Below are positions 1-7,995 of a stretch of 12,122 nt of DNA, one piece after another (the first letter of the stretch is position 1; every line of letters starts with the position of its first letter). The notes below the pieces were generated by a model, which saw only the letters and a list, made by a program, of their open reading frames with translations, did no database searches and was not told the origin of the DNA. A program made the position numbers and the translations under genes. The DNA comes from Rhodospirillaceae bacterium (GTDB taxonomy: Bacteria > Pseudomonadota > Alphaproteobacteria > TMED109 > TMED131), in assembly GCA_902547175.1 (NCBI GenBank), contig CACCMS010000028.1, forward strand, positions 1-12,122, written 5' to 3'.

Positions 1-31
1 CTGTTAAGGATAGCTTTTGTTTCATATAAGC

Positions 32-1297
32 TTAATTTTTATTTCTCTTATCTTCTATGATTATGCCATCATTTACTATGTTACCATGATTTACAAAATT
101 AACTCTAATGCTTAATTTAAATTGGCTCTTAAAAAAAGCTTTAATACTTTCTTCTTGAATATTATTTCTGTTGTTAATTTCACATATCAATACAGGGTCA
201 TCTAAAAAATTTTTACTTTCTATAACAAGCTTTGCTTTAGATATTTCTAAAAAATTATTGGTTAATTTGTGTATTTGTTCTGGAGTAATAAAAATACCTT
301 TCACTTTTGTAGATTGTTCTGCTCTACCCATCCATCCCTTAATTCTAATATTGGTTCTACCACATGGGCTTGGAGCATCTATTATTGCTGATAAATCGCC
401 CGTTGCTAATCTGATCATTGGATAAGAGTTATTAAGTTTTGTAACTACTACCTCTCCAACTTCACCATGACTAACTTGCTGATTAGAGCCTGGCTTTACA
501 ATTTCTAGAATAATATTTTCTTCTACTATCATTCCATCATTAATTTCATTATTTTTATTTTTGCTTTCATATGCAATACACCCTACTTCTGCCGTACCAT
601 ACATTTGCAATGGAACAATTTTATATTTTTCTCTTAAATATTTTCTTAAGTCATTTGAGAAAGGTTCTGCTCCTACTAAAGCATTTTTTAAAAAAGATAC
701 ATCTATATTATTTTCATTAATTTTATCCAAAATTATTTTTAAAAAAGAAGGAGTTCCGACATAAAAACTAGGCTTTACTGCTCTTATAGTTTCTATTTGT
801 AAGTCTGTATTGCCAACACCCCCAGGTAAAACTGAACAACCAAAATTGATAGCAGAGTTTCCTATCATAATCCCTGCTGGTCCTAAATGATAAGAGAAAG
901 TATTGTAAACTAAGTCACCTTTTCTTAATCCTGCTGCATGTAAGCAACTTGACATGTTCCAAAAGTCACCTTTTTCCCCTGGCTCATAAATTGGCCCTGG
1001 AGAAGCAAACATATATGCATACTCTTTTGTATCCTTAATATTAAAGCCGGCATAAGGAAAATTAGACTTCTGCATTTCTATTAAACTTGTTTTTCTTGTT
1101 ATAGGAATATTATTAAAATCTTCTCTAGTATTAATCTTTTCGAAATTAATTTTATTTAGCCTATTTTTCCAACCAACTGACTTCTCAGTTATTTTTTTTA
1201 ATTTTAGACCAATATCTTTAAATAATAATTTTTCTCTTATTAAAGGGTCCTGAGTTTCTTGATCATTAAAAAAATTATTAGTACCATTTTTAATCAT
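32..1297 (-). CDS. PaaK-like phenylacetate-CoA ligase family protein (atypical AMP-binding enzyme)
   Basis: A 421-residue member of the adenylate-forming superfamily, closest in layout to phenylacetate-CoA ligase, which makes acyl-CoA from an aromatic acid, ATP and CoA in the cytoplasm. Visible core motifs are YGTAEVG (233-239), ATGD (298-301) and GWMGR followed by KVKG (321-334). Two expected elements are missing. The Ser/Thr/Gly ATP loop (SSGTTGKP in PaaK) appears as ASPGPIYEPG (98-107), and the C-terminal Lys of the EGKAxRV motif is Asp (about 410, before GIIIEDKR). The ATG overlaps the livF stop by 4 bp (ATGA), so it is probably translationally coupled as the last gene of the transporter operon. 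Inference: it acts on, or senses, the imported acid or a derivative. Family assignment is good; catalytic activity and substrate are uncertain. Confidence 0.8.
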   Translation of the reverse strand: MIKNGTNNFFNDQETQDPLIREKLLFKDIGLKLKKITEKSVGWKNRLNKINFEKINTREDFNNIPITRKTSLIEMQKSNFPYAGFNIKDTKEYAYMFASPGPIYEPGEKGDFWNMSSCLHAAGLRKGDLVYNTFSYHLGPAGIMIGNSAINFGCSVLPGGVGNTDLQIETIRAVKPSFYVGTPSFLKIILDKINENNIDVSFLKNALVGAEPFSNDLRKYLREKYKIVPLQMYGTAEVGCIAYESKNKNNEINDGMIVEENIILEIVKPGSNQQVSHGEVGEVVVTKLNNSYPMIRLATGDLSAIIDAPSPCGRTNIRIKGWMGRAEQSTKVKGIFITPEQIHKLTNNFLEISKAKLVIESKNFLDDPVLICEINNRNNIQEESIKAFFKSQFKLSIRVNFVNHGNIVNDGIIIEDKRNKN

Positions 1298-2079
1298 AAC
1301 CAGCGTTTTCTTCTTTTATAAGATTTTAAATCTTTGAATGACTTTCTGTTATCATTTCCTCCACCTAAATAAAACTCTTTTACATCCTCATTCTCGATTA
1401 GGTCTTCTGACTTTCCTTCCATTACTATCTTACCATTTTCCATAATATAAGAACGTGAGGATAAATTAAGTGCCAATTTAGCATTCTGTTCTACTAATAA
1501 AATAGTAATTCCTAATTCTTTATTTAATTTCCTAATTATATCAAAAACTTCTTTTACGAGCATAGGAGACAGACCCATTGAGGGCTCATCCATTAATATA
1601 ATTTTAGGTTTAGCCATTAGTGCTCTTCCTATTGCAAGCATTTGTTGTTCTCCTCCAGAAAGATAACCTGATAAACCTTTTCTCTCTCTAAGCCTAGGGA
1701 AAAAGTTCATGACGTCCTCAATATCATTTTTAATCATTTTTCTATCAGTTCTAGTGTGAGCGCCCAATCTAAGATTTTCTTCTATGGTCATATCTGCTAT
1801 ACATCTTCTGCCCTCCATTACTTGAAAGATACCTTTTTTAACAATATCAGATGGATTTGATCTTGTTATATCATATTCTTCAAAAAAAATGCTTCCTTTC
1901 GTGGTTTCACCGTCCTCAGTTTTTAGTAAACCAGATATAGATTTTAATGTAGTAGACTTTCCTGCTCCATTTGCTCCTAAAAGAGATACTATTTCTCCTT
2001 CATTTACTTCAAGACTTAACCCTTTAATGACCAATACAACTTCATTGTATACTACTTCAATATTTTTAATTTTTAACAT
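1294..2079 (-). CDS. livF: LivF-type ABC transporter ATP-binding protein
   Basis: One of two cytoplasmic ATPases that power the hydrophobic/branched-chain amino acid (HAAT) type importer encoded here. Its 261 residues contain Walker A GANGAGKST (35-43), the signature LSGGEQQ (140-146), Walker B IILMDEP (160-166), the D-loop region SMGLSP, and VEQN where many ABC ATPases have a His switch, which is typical of LivF. After the usual LivF end (FYLGG, about 236-240) comes a basic tail ending RRKRWL. I recall this tail from LivF relatives located next to acyl-CoA ligases, but it is absent from the roughly 235-residue E. coli protein. It lies 15 bp downstream of the substrate-binding protein gene with no good Shine-Dalgarno, and its stop overlaps the PaaK-like start. 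Assignment as LivF rather than LivG rests on the LSGGEQQ signature and length. Confidence 0.93.
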   Translation of the reverse strand: MLKIKNIEVVYNEVVLVIKGLSLEVNEGEIVSLLGANGAGKSTTLKSISGLLKTEDGETTKGSIFFEEYDITRSNPSDIVKKGIFQVMEGRRCIADMTIEENLRLGAHTRTDRKMIKNDIEDVMNFFPRLRERKGLSGYLSGGEQQMLAIGRALMAKPKIILMDEPSMGLSPMLVKEVFDIIRKLNKELGITILLVEQNAKLALNLSSRSYIMENGKIVMEGKSEDLIENEDVKEFYLGGGNDNRKSFKDLKSYKRRKRWL

Positions 2080-2094
2080 GAATCAAATAATTTT

Positions 2095-3384
2095 TTAATA
2101 ACCTCTCCACTCAGGTCTTCTAGGAAGAGAAATTTGATCCTCTTTTACTAATTGAATAATCTTTTCTTTCATTAGTTGATCAACACTTTTTTTATCAGTA
2201 GGGCCATTTACTTTTACCATGTAAATGGGTACTTCCATTAAACCTCTGTGATCATCATTTTTCCAGGTTGAAGGCAGACATACTCCTTTAAGTTCTTCTG
2301 GTGCCCAGTTTTCATTTTTGTACATTGCATTTCTAATGCTTTCACCACTTAATTCTCCTTCTGTAATTGCCAGTTTCATTGCCTCTGCAATATAAAACAT
2401 TGAACAAACTGCTGAAATGTAATGTACTGACCTATATTGATCTTTTTTTCCTGACATAGAGGAAATATTTTTTATTAACTCCATTCCCTCAGTGTCATCT
2501 CCCCATACAGAACTGGTTCTAACTGCAAAAACAATTCCATTAGCCGCTTTGCCAGATGCCTTTATAACTGTTTCATCTACGCCCCAAACATTTGTCATAA
2601 ACTGTACCTCGGCTCCAACAGTATTACAGGCCTTTAAAAGTGCTGTTGTAGAATTTGAAGAGTTAGCTAAATAAGCATAGTTAGCTTCTATTTGTTTTAA
2701 TGTTAAGCATTGTGCAGTAAAGTCTCCAGGTGCTAATGTGTAGTTAATTACTGATAATACTTCAAAACCCAATTCCTGAGCATATTCTCGGCATGCTTGT
2801 TTAGGTGCATTAGGATAAGGATGGTTATCTCCCATGTGAACGAATTTAGGTTTATCACTTTTTTCTTTACTTTCCCAATCCTTTAATGCCCAAGTTAGCA
2901 AACCTCTACATGCATCAGAATAGGAAGGACCATAAAAAAAATTATACGGAGCTGCTTTAAAAGAATTAGGAGCTTTACCAGTAGGGTCTGTAAGTTGTCC
3001 AGCATAAGAACCTGAAAAAAATGGAATTTTATCTCTTGCTATAGTTTCCATGAGTGCTTCAGTATCTGCTGTACCCCACCCTATAACAGTAATAACCTTC
3101 AATCTAGACTTCCATCTTTTATATGTAGCTACAGCTCTTGGCGCCTTGTAACTGTAATCAACAGTATCCACTCTGATTTTTCTATTGTTAATTCCACCGT
3201 TTTTATTTATCCATTTTATGGCATCAATATGTCCTTGACCAAAAGGTTTGCCTACACTTGAGGTTGGCCCTGTAAAATCAACTAACTGTCCAACAGGTAT
3301 ATCATTTGAAATGATATTTCTGGAAAGTAAAAATCCTAAAATAAATATTATAATATAAAATAGTTTTATAAAGTATTTTGACAT
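2095..3384 (-). CDS. Periplasmic substrate-binding protein of a Liv/HAAT-type ABC transporter
   Basis: A 429-residue type I periplasmic binding protein (Peripla_BP_6 class) that captures the transported ligand and delivers it to LivHM. The N-terminus is a signal peptide: MSKYFIK, a hydrophobic core LFYIIIFILGFLL, and probable cleavage near residue 26 before NDIPVG. The mature start matches the family pattern (IPVGQLVDFTGPTS then GQGHIDAIKWINKNGGI and the NRKIRV strand). It is longer than LivJ/LivK (about 350 mature residues) and has several cysteines that could form disulfides. It shares the operon with two CoA-ligase-like genes, which argues (inference) for a carboxylic acid ligand instead of Leu/Ile/Val. 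It has the clearest Shine-Dalgarno of the operon, in keeping with the usual excess of binding protein over permease. The ligand cannot be read from sequence. Confidence 0.9.
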   Translation of the reverse strand: MSKYFIKLFYIIIFILGFLLSRNIISNDIPVGQLVDFTGPTSSVGKPFGQGHIDAIKWINKNGGINNRKIRVDTVDYSYKAPRAVATYKRWKSRLKVITVIGWGTADTEALMETIARDKIPFFSGSYAGQLTDPTGKAPNSFKAAPYNFFYGPSYSDACRGLLTWALKDWESKEKSDKPKFVHMGDNHPYPNAPKQACREYAQELGFEVLSVINYTLAPGDFTAQCLTLKQIEANYAYLANSSNSTTALLKACNTVGAEVQFMTNVWGVDETVIKASGKAANGIVFAVRTSSVWGDDTEGMELIKNISSMSGKKDQYRSVHYISAVCSMFYIAEAMKLAITEGELSGESIRNAMYKNENWAPEELKGVCLPSTWKNDDHRGLMEVPIYMVKVNGPTDKKSVDQLMKEKIIQLVKEDQISLPRRPEWRGY

Positions 3385-3389
3385 ATTTG

Positions 3390-3395
3390 CCTCCT
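3390..3395 (-). promoter_or_regulatory. Strong Shine-Dalgarno for the substrate-binding protein
   Basis: On the minus strand the bases read AGGAGG, 5 nt before the ATG whose first base is 3384. It is a full consensus match in a genome stretch where most starts have weak or no Shine-Dalgarno. It fixes the start of the binding protein and suggests high translation of this subunit. Confidence 0.8.
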
Positions 3396-3400
3396 GTAAA

Positions 3401-4474
3401 CTAGTATGAAAAAGGATATAATTTAAACCATGCTCTAATTTGTCCCCAACGATAGGCTAATCCATTAGGTTCAAAAATCAAGAATAATATTATAACCAAA
3501 CCTATAGATGCCTCTTTAATAAAGGGTATTGCCTCTGATAAAGATAAAACATTATCTATTGGTGTACCTGCTAAAGATCTTGTCAACCAATCCATAATCT
3601 CTGGTAATAAAACCATAAATGCAGCACCCATAATAGATCCCCTAACAGAACCTAGGCCTCCAATTATAATCATAGCTAAAAAAGTAATAGATAATTGTAT
3701 ATTGAATTCTTCTATTGATACAAAATTTAAATAATGACCATATAGTGCTCCTCCTAAACCAGCAAAAAAAGATGAAATTCCAAACGAGAGTATTCTATAC
3801 TTTGTAAGATTAATACCCATCATTTCTGCAGATAAATAATGATCTCTAACTGCTAAAAATGCTCTGCCATCTCTAGTTCTTAATATGTTGGTTGCCATAA
3901 TAAAGCTAATCACTACCCAAAATAAAACTATAAAAAAGTATTTTTTATCTGTATCAAAAAATATTCCAAAAATTTTCAATGGCTCAGCTGAAGCTCCATC
4001 CACACCACCTGTAAACCAAGAAGCTCTTGAAAAGAAATCTTCCATTATAAACTGTGCTGCCAAAGTTGCTATTGCTAAATAGAGTCCTTTTACTCTTGCA
4101 GCTGGAATACCAAAAAGTAGTCCTACTAATGCAGTCAATATTGCTGCAAGAGGTATACAAAAGAATACAGGAATAGCAAAGTTATTGTTCAACCAAGCTG
4201 AGGCAAAGGCTCCAAACCCAAAAAAAACTGCATGCCCCACTGATATTTGGCCAGTGAAACCAACTAATATATTTAATCCTAAAGCTGCAATTGCATAAAA
4301 TCCAATATAAATTAATAAAGAGATAAGATAAGAGTCTAAAATTAAAGGTGAAAAAATAAGAAATAAAATACCTAGACATGTTAAATAAAATCCTTTTTTA
4401 TCATCAAACATAGACATGTCTCTATGATAAGAGGTTCTAAAGTCTCCACAAGGTCTGCTATTTTTCAAATTCAT
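3401..4474 (-). CDS. livM: LivM-type ABC transporter permease
   Basis: Inner-membrane permease that pairs with LivH to form the translocation channel. Its 357 residues are mostly hydrophobic helices beginning near residue 31. The LivM hallmark LNILVGFTGQISVGHAVFFGFGAF (67-90, key G72, G75, Q76, G80 and H81) is present. The cytoplasmic coupling loop lies around RTRDGRAFLAVRDHYLSAEMMGI (199-221), with IIGGLGSVRGSIMGAA near 270-284. The N-terminus has a hydrophilic leader (PCGDFRTSYHRDM) before the first helix, and the protein ends FEPNGLAYRWGQIRAWFKLYPFSY, consistent with the longer LivM subfamily. It begins 2 bp after the livH stop and ends 16 bp before the binding protein gene. The role is secure; substrate specificity is not. 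Confidence 0.93.
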   Translation of the reverse strand: MNLKNSRPCGDFRTSYHRDMSMFDDKKGFYLTCLGILFLIFSPLILDSYLISLLIYIGFYAIAALGLNILVGFTGQISVGHAVFFGFGAFASAWLNNNFAIPVFFCIPLAAILTALVGLLFGIPAARVKGLYLAIATLAAQFIMEDFFSRASWFTGGVDGASAEPLKIFGIFFDTDKKYFFIVLFWVVISFIMATNILRTRDGRAFLAVRDHYLSAEMMGINLTKYRILSFGISSFFAGLGGALYGHYLNFVSIEEFNIQLSITFLAMIIIGGLGSVRGSIMGAAFMVLLPEIMDWLTRSLAGTPIDNVLSLSEAIPFIKEASIGLVIILFLIFEPNGLAYRWGQIRAWFKLYPFSY

Positions 4475-4476
4475 AT

Positions 4477-5370
4477 TTAGACTCTTTCAATATCTTTAGT
4501 GCCAAAAAAACCATACGGCTTAATCATAAGAATAATAATTAATGCATAAAATGGTGCTATTCTAATTAGGTTTCCTATATTAAGAAATTGTACATCTATA
4601 TAATGTGCAAAATGTTCTAATAAGCCTATTACTAAACCTCCAAGAATTGCTCCAAGCACTGAGTCTAAACCTCCTAAAATTACTGCAGGAAATACCTTTA
4701 TACCCATAAAAGCAATACCAGAAGAAATCCCATTAACAATTCCAAATACAACGCCTGCTACGGCAGATACCATAGCGGATATAGCCCATGCAGCAGCAAA
4801 AACTTGTTTTATTGATACACCTAAAGATTGAGCGGCCTGTTGATCAAAAGCGGTAGCCCTCATTGCTAGACCAATCTTGGATTTTTTAAAAAATAAAGCA
4901 AAACTTATCATTATAAATATGCTAATTAAACCACTCATTAAATAGGCTGTTTGTACATTTAAACCAAATATATTTAAACTCTCCGAACTAAAAATTTGTG
5001 GAAAAGGCTCTGTAAAGACTCCGAACATCCAATTCATAATTGCTTGAAAAAAAATTGATAAGCCAATAGTGACCATTATTATAGAAATTATAGGTTCTCC
5101 TATTAACGGTTTTAAAATTATAATTTGAACTAAGATTCCAAATAACATCATGAATAATAAAGTTAATAAAAAAGCCATGTAAAATGGCATAGAAAACTTT
5201 GCTAATAACCACCAACAAGCCCAAGCACCAACTAACAAAAATTCTCCTTGGGCAAAATTTACAACCTGGCTGGATTTATAAATCAAAACAAATGACATTG
5301 CCACCACTCCATAAAGCAAACCTATTATAAAACCGTTAACCAATAATTGAATTAAAAAATCAAATGCCAT
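4477..5370 (-). CDS. livH: LivH-type ABC transporter permease
   Basis: Second inner-membrane permease of the HAAT-type importer, 297 residues, close to E. coli LivH (about 308). The N-terminal helix LLVNGFIIGLLYGVVAMSFVLIY (9-31) is followed by the conserved VNFAQGEFLLVGA (37-49). The coupling-loop region is SKIGLAMRATAFDQQAAQSLGVS (164-186), and the C-terminal FPAVILGGLDSVLGAILGG (227-245) is the family signature. The start codon lies inside the end of the upstream AMP-binding gene (11 bp overlap), and a GGAG Shine-Dalgarno sits at the right distance. It is followed after 2 bp by livM, and the pair is expected to form a heterodimer served by LivG and LivF. Confidence 0.94.
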   Translation of the reverse strand: MAFDFLIQLLVNGFIIGLLYGVVAMSFVLIYKSSQVVNFAQGEFLLVGAWACWWLLAKFSMPFYMAFLLTLLFMMLFGILVQIIILKPLIGEPIISIIMVTIGLSIFFQAIMNWMFGVFTEPFPQIFSSESLNIFGLNVQTAYLMSGLISIFIMISFALFFKKSKIGLAMRATAFDQQAAQSLGVSIKQVFAAAWAISAMVSAVAGVVFGIVNGISSGIAFMGIKVFPAVILGGLDSVLGAILGGLVIGLLEHFAHYIDVQFLNIGNLIRIAPFYALIIILMIKPYGFFGTKDIERV

Positions 5371-7234
5371 TTATATTCTCCATATTTATAATATTTAGTT
5401 TAGTATTAATTTTTTGAACTCCCCCGTCTTGTAACTTTACAGACGTATTGATATCAATTGTTTTCTTATCTCCATATAAAGCTTCGACTATATCTGAGTA
5501 CTTTTTGATTACAAAATTTCTTCTTAATTTTTTAGTTCTAGTAAGTTCATCATCATCAGCATCAAACTCTTTATAAAGAAGAACAAATTTTTTTATTCTT
5601 TGTTTATCAGGCAATGTATCATTGACCTTCTTAGTTTCACTTGTTATTAAACTTTCAATTTCTGTCTTATTTGCTAAATCAGAGTATGTAGTAAAACCTA
5701 TTCTTTTGTTTTCAGCCCATTTAGAGAGTACAGAATATCTTATACAAATAATTGCTGATAAATAGTCTTTACCCGATCCAATAACTGCAGCTTCAGCTAT
5801 ATAAGATGAAAATTTTAGCTTATTCTCTATATATTGAGGAGAATACCTTAAATTTTGAGCAGTATATGATAGATCTGACATTCTATCAATAACTACTAAA
5901 TGTCCCCTTTTATTAATATAGCCCGCATCTCCTGTGAAAAACCAACCATTAGATAAAAAGTTTTCCTTAACATTTAAATAGCCTTGCATACAATTTTTAT
6001 TCTTAACTTTAATTTCTCCAATACCCTCTTTATCTGGTTTATCAATATCTATTTTTACAGTATCAAAGGGAAAACCTACAGAATCAAAATCAATATCTCC
6101 TTCTCTATGAATAGTATATGCTCCTATTTGTTCAGTTTGACCATATAATTGCCTTAAGGGTATACCTATATTAACAAAAAATTTAAATGTATCAGGGCCT
6201 AAAGCAGCTCCTCCTGTAGCAGCTGACTTGACAAAAGATAATCCTAACTGATCTCTAAGCCATCTATTGACGAGAAACTCACACGAAAATTTGATCAAAA
6301 AGTTACTTCTAAATGACATTAATTTCATAGATAAACTATAAATACCTCTTTTTATGAAAGAAGAATCCATAACCTTTGACCTGATATCCGCGGCCATTTG
6401 TTCCCATACTCTAGGACCAAATAATATAAATGTCGGACCAATTTCTCTTAGATCATCAAATAAGGTTTCAGCCTCCTCAACAAAATTTACTTTCATTCTA
6501 CTTATACACCATTTTGCTACTGCATATGTTTGTTCCATAATCCAAGGCATGGGCAAAACTGAAACATATTCATCAGTACTATTTTTAGGGTCTGCTGATA
6601 AATAACTTTTTGCATGATTTAGCAAAGCCTTATGACTTATCATAGCTAGTTTTGGGTTAGCAGTCGTTCCTGATGTAGGACAAAATATACAAGTATCTTC
6701 CTCGTTAATATTCTCAAGTAATTTATTATAAAAATTAGTGTTATGTTTTTTAAATTCATGACCGATCTTTAATAAATTTCTATATGAAATTAACCTTTTA
6801 TCATCATATTTATTCATGCCTTTAGGCTCATCATAAACTATTAAATCAATCTTTCCTATTGAATCTGATAGTGACATAATTTTATCTGCCTGCTCTTCAT
6901 CTTCTACAAAGACAACTCTACAAGCTGAATAATCAATAAGATAAATAATTTCACTTTCTAAAGCATCAGAATAGATACCTAAAGGTATACTACCTAAAGA
7001 CTGCACTGCAATTTCTGCAAGCGTCCATCTTGGAGTATTATTACCTAATATAGCTATAGTTTTTTTCCCAGTTATTCCTTTAGCGTGTAACCCTAATGTA
7101 ATATCTTCTATTTCTGCCAAACACTGTTGCCAATTTTTGGTTTTCCAAACACCAAATTTTTTTTCTCTCAGCGCAATATCTTTAGGATAATTTTTAGCAT
7201 TGCTTTTTATATAATGCGGTATAGTAAGCGTCAT
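5360..7234 (-). CDS. FadD-like AMP-binding acyl-CoA synthetase of the Liv operon
   Basis: A 624-residue cytoplasmic acyl-CoA synthetase: acid + ATP + CoA gives acyl-CoA + AMP + PPi. Motifs in order are the ATP loop TSGTTANPK (187-195, with Ala where TSGTTGxPK has Gly), GPRVWEQM (273-280), SAATGGAALG (337-346), LYGQTEQIGAY (363-373), GWFFTGDAGYI (430-440), the hinge region IDRMSDL (449-455) and the C-terminal LTRTKKLRR (564-572), where K569 aligns with the adenylation lysine. Unlike the PaaK-like protein of the same operon, it keeps the catalytic set. Length and the GPRVWEQ segment fit the long-chain/FadD15-like branch, but the acid could be fatty or aromatic. The ATG overlaps the livG stop by 4 bp and the 3' end overlaps livH by 11 bp. 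Position between transporter genes supports CoA activation of the imported acid (inference). Confidence 0.88.
   Translation of the reverse strand: MTLTIPHYIKSNAKNYPKDIALREKKFGVWKTKNWQQCLAEIEDITLGLHAKGITGKKTIAILGNNTPRWTLAEIAVQSLGSIPLGIYSDALESEIIYLIDYSACRVVFVEDEEQADKIMSLSDSIGKIDLIVYDEPKGMNKYDDKRLISYRNLLKIGHEFKKHNTNFYNKLLENINEEDTCIFCPTSGTTANPKLAMISHKALLNHAKSYLSADPKNSTDEYVSVLPMPWIMEQTYAVAKWCISRMKVNFVEEAETLFDDLREIGPTFILFGPRVWEQMAADIRSKVMDSSFIKRGIYSLSMKLMSFRSNFLIKFSCEFLVNRWLRDQLGLSFVKSAATGGAALGPDTFKFFVNIGIPLRQLYGQTEQIGAYTIHREGDIDFDSVGFPFDTVKIDIDKPDKEGIGEIKVKNKNCMQGYLNVKENFLSNGWFFTGDAGYINKRGHLVVIDRMSDLSYTAQNLRYSPQYIENKLKFSSYIAEAAVIGSGKDYLSAIICIRYSVLSKWAENKRIGFTTYSDLANKTEIESLITSETKKVNDTLPDKQRIKKFVLLYKEFDADDDELTRTKKLRRNFVIKKYSDIVEALYGDKKTIDINTSVKLQDGGVQKINTKLNIINMENINGI
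5378..5381 (-). promoter_or_regulatory. Shine-Dalgarno for livH inside the FadD-like gene
   Basis: GGAG on the minus strand, 7 nt upstream of the livH ATG (first base 5370), inside the last codons of the FadD-like gene. It supports the overlapping livH start over any later Met. Confidence 0.6.
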
Positions 7235-7995
7235 GAACTCTCATCTCCTAGATAAGCCTGCTGCACCCTCTTATTTTTGATAACTTCATCAGGAGCACCT
7301 TCAGCAATTTTTTCTCCAAAATCTAAAACAACTATTCTTTTTGAAATATCCATAACTACACCCATATCATGTTCAATCATAACTACAGTCATTTTCCATT
7401 CCCTGTTCAAATCAATAATAAATCTTGCCATATCTTCTTTTTCTTCTTGATTCATACCAGCCATTGGTTCATCTAAAAGGATTAATTTTGGTTGTATAGC
7501 TATAGCTCTAGCTAACTCTACTCTTTTTCTTAAGCCGTATGATAGTGTTCCAGCTGTAGATTTTCTGATGTTACTAATTTCTAAAAAATCTAATATTTTT
7601 TCGGCCTCTTTTCTATTATTAACTTCTTCTTTTTTTGCTCCAGAAAGCCAATATATGGCTCCTGAAAAAAAATTACTTCTTAGCAAATGATGCCTTCCAA
7701 TATATATATTTTCTAAAACAGTCATATGGTCAAATAAAGCTAAGTTCTGAAAGGTTCTTCCAATTCCTAAATCTGGTCTAGTATTGGGATGAAAATTCGT
7801 AATATTTTTACCTTTAAATAATAAAGCTCCATTTTTTGGTTTATATCTTCCCGATATGACATTTAGAAGTGATGTTTTGCCAGCTCCATTAGGGCCAATG
7901 ATTGAAAACAAGGACTCTTTCTCAACTTTAAAGCTAACATTATTTAAAGCTTTAATTCCTCCAAAATGTACCGATATATTTTGTAGTTCTAACAT
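7231..7995 (-). CDS. livG: LivG-type ABC transporter ATP-binding protein
   Basis: The second ATPase of the importer, 254 residues, the same as typical LivG (about 255). It shows Walker A GPNGAGKTS (34-42), a Q-loop in GRTFQNLALFD (79-89), the signature LSYGLRKRVELARAI (151-165; LSYG replaces LSGG, as usual for LivG), Walker B LILLDEP (171-177) and switch His209 in VVMIEHDMG. The tail AYLGDES is the family end. The start overlaps the 3' end of the TenI-like gene by 7 bp with no evident Shine-Dalgarno, suggesting translational coupling. Its stop overlaps the start of the FadD-like gene. Together with LivF, LivH, LivM and the binding protein it completes the transporter. Confidence 0.94.
   Translation of the reverse strand: MLELQNISVHFGGIKALNNVSFKVEKESLFSIIGPNGAGKTSLLNVISGRYKPKNGALLFKGKNITNFHPNTRPDLGIGRTFQNLALFDHMTVLENIYIGRHHLLRSNFFSGAIYWLSGAKKEEVNNRKEAEKILDFLEISNIRKSTAGTLSYGLRKRVELARAIAIQPKLILLDEPMAGMNQEEKEDMARFIIDLNREWKMTVVMIEHDMGVVMDISKRIVVLDFGEKIAEGAPDEVIKNKRVQQAYLGDESS
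7244..7249 (-). promoter_or_regulatory. Shine-Dalgarno for the FadD-like gene
   Basis: AGGAGA on the minus strand, ending 9 nt before the ATG (first base 7234) and lying inside the end of livG. It supports the 4 bp overlapping start. Confidence 0.6.

Noticed and set aside
1..31. Terminator after the PaaK-like gene
   Set aside because: Only a 5 bp AGCTT/AAGCT stem with a long loop and no following T run can be drawn; nothing else is seen in these 31 bases.
4182..4379. 65-residue open frame on the minus strand inside livM
   Set aside because: It lies in another frame of a well-supported gene and has no recognisable domain or start signal.
4988..5224. 78-residue open frame on the minus strand inside livH
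   Set aside because: It is a shadow of the livH frame, with composition expected from a shifted hydrophobic gene.
6354..6605. Plus-strand open frame opposite the FadD-like gene
   Set aside because: It is antisense to a conserved enzyme and has no family resemblance; the same holds for the other plus-strand frames within 171-2674, 3885-4082 and 11536-11802.
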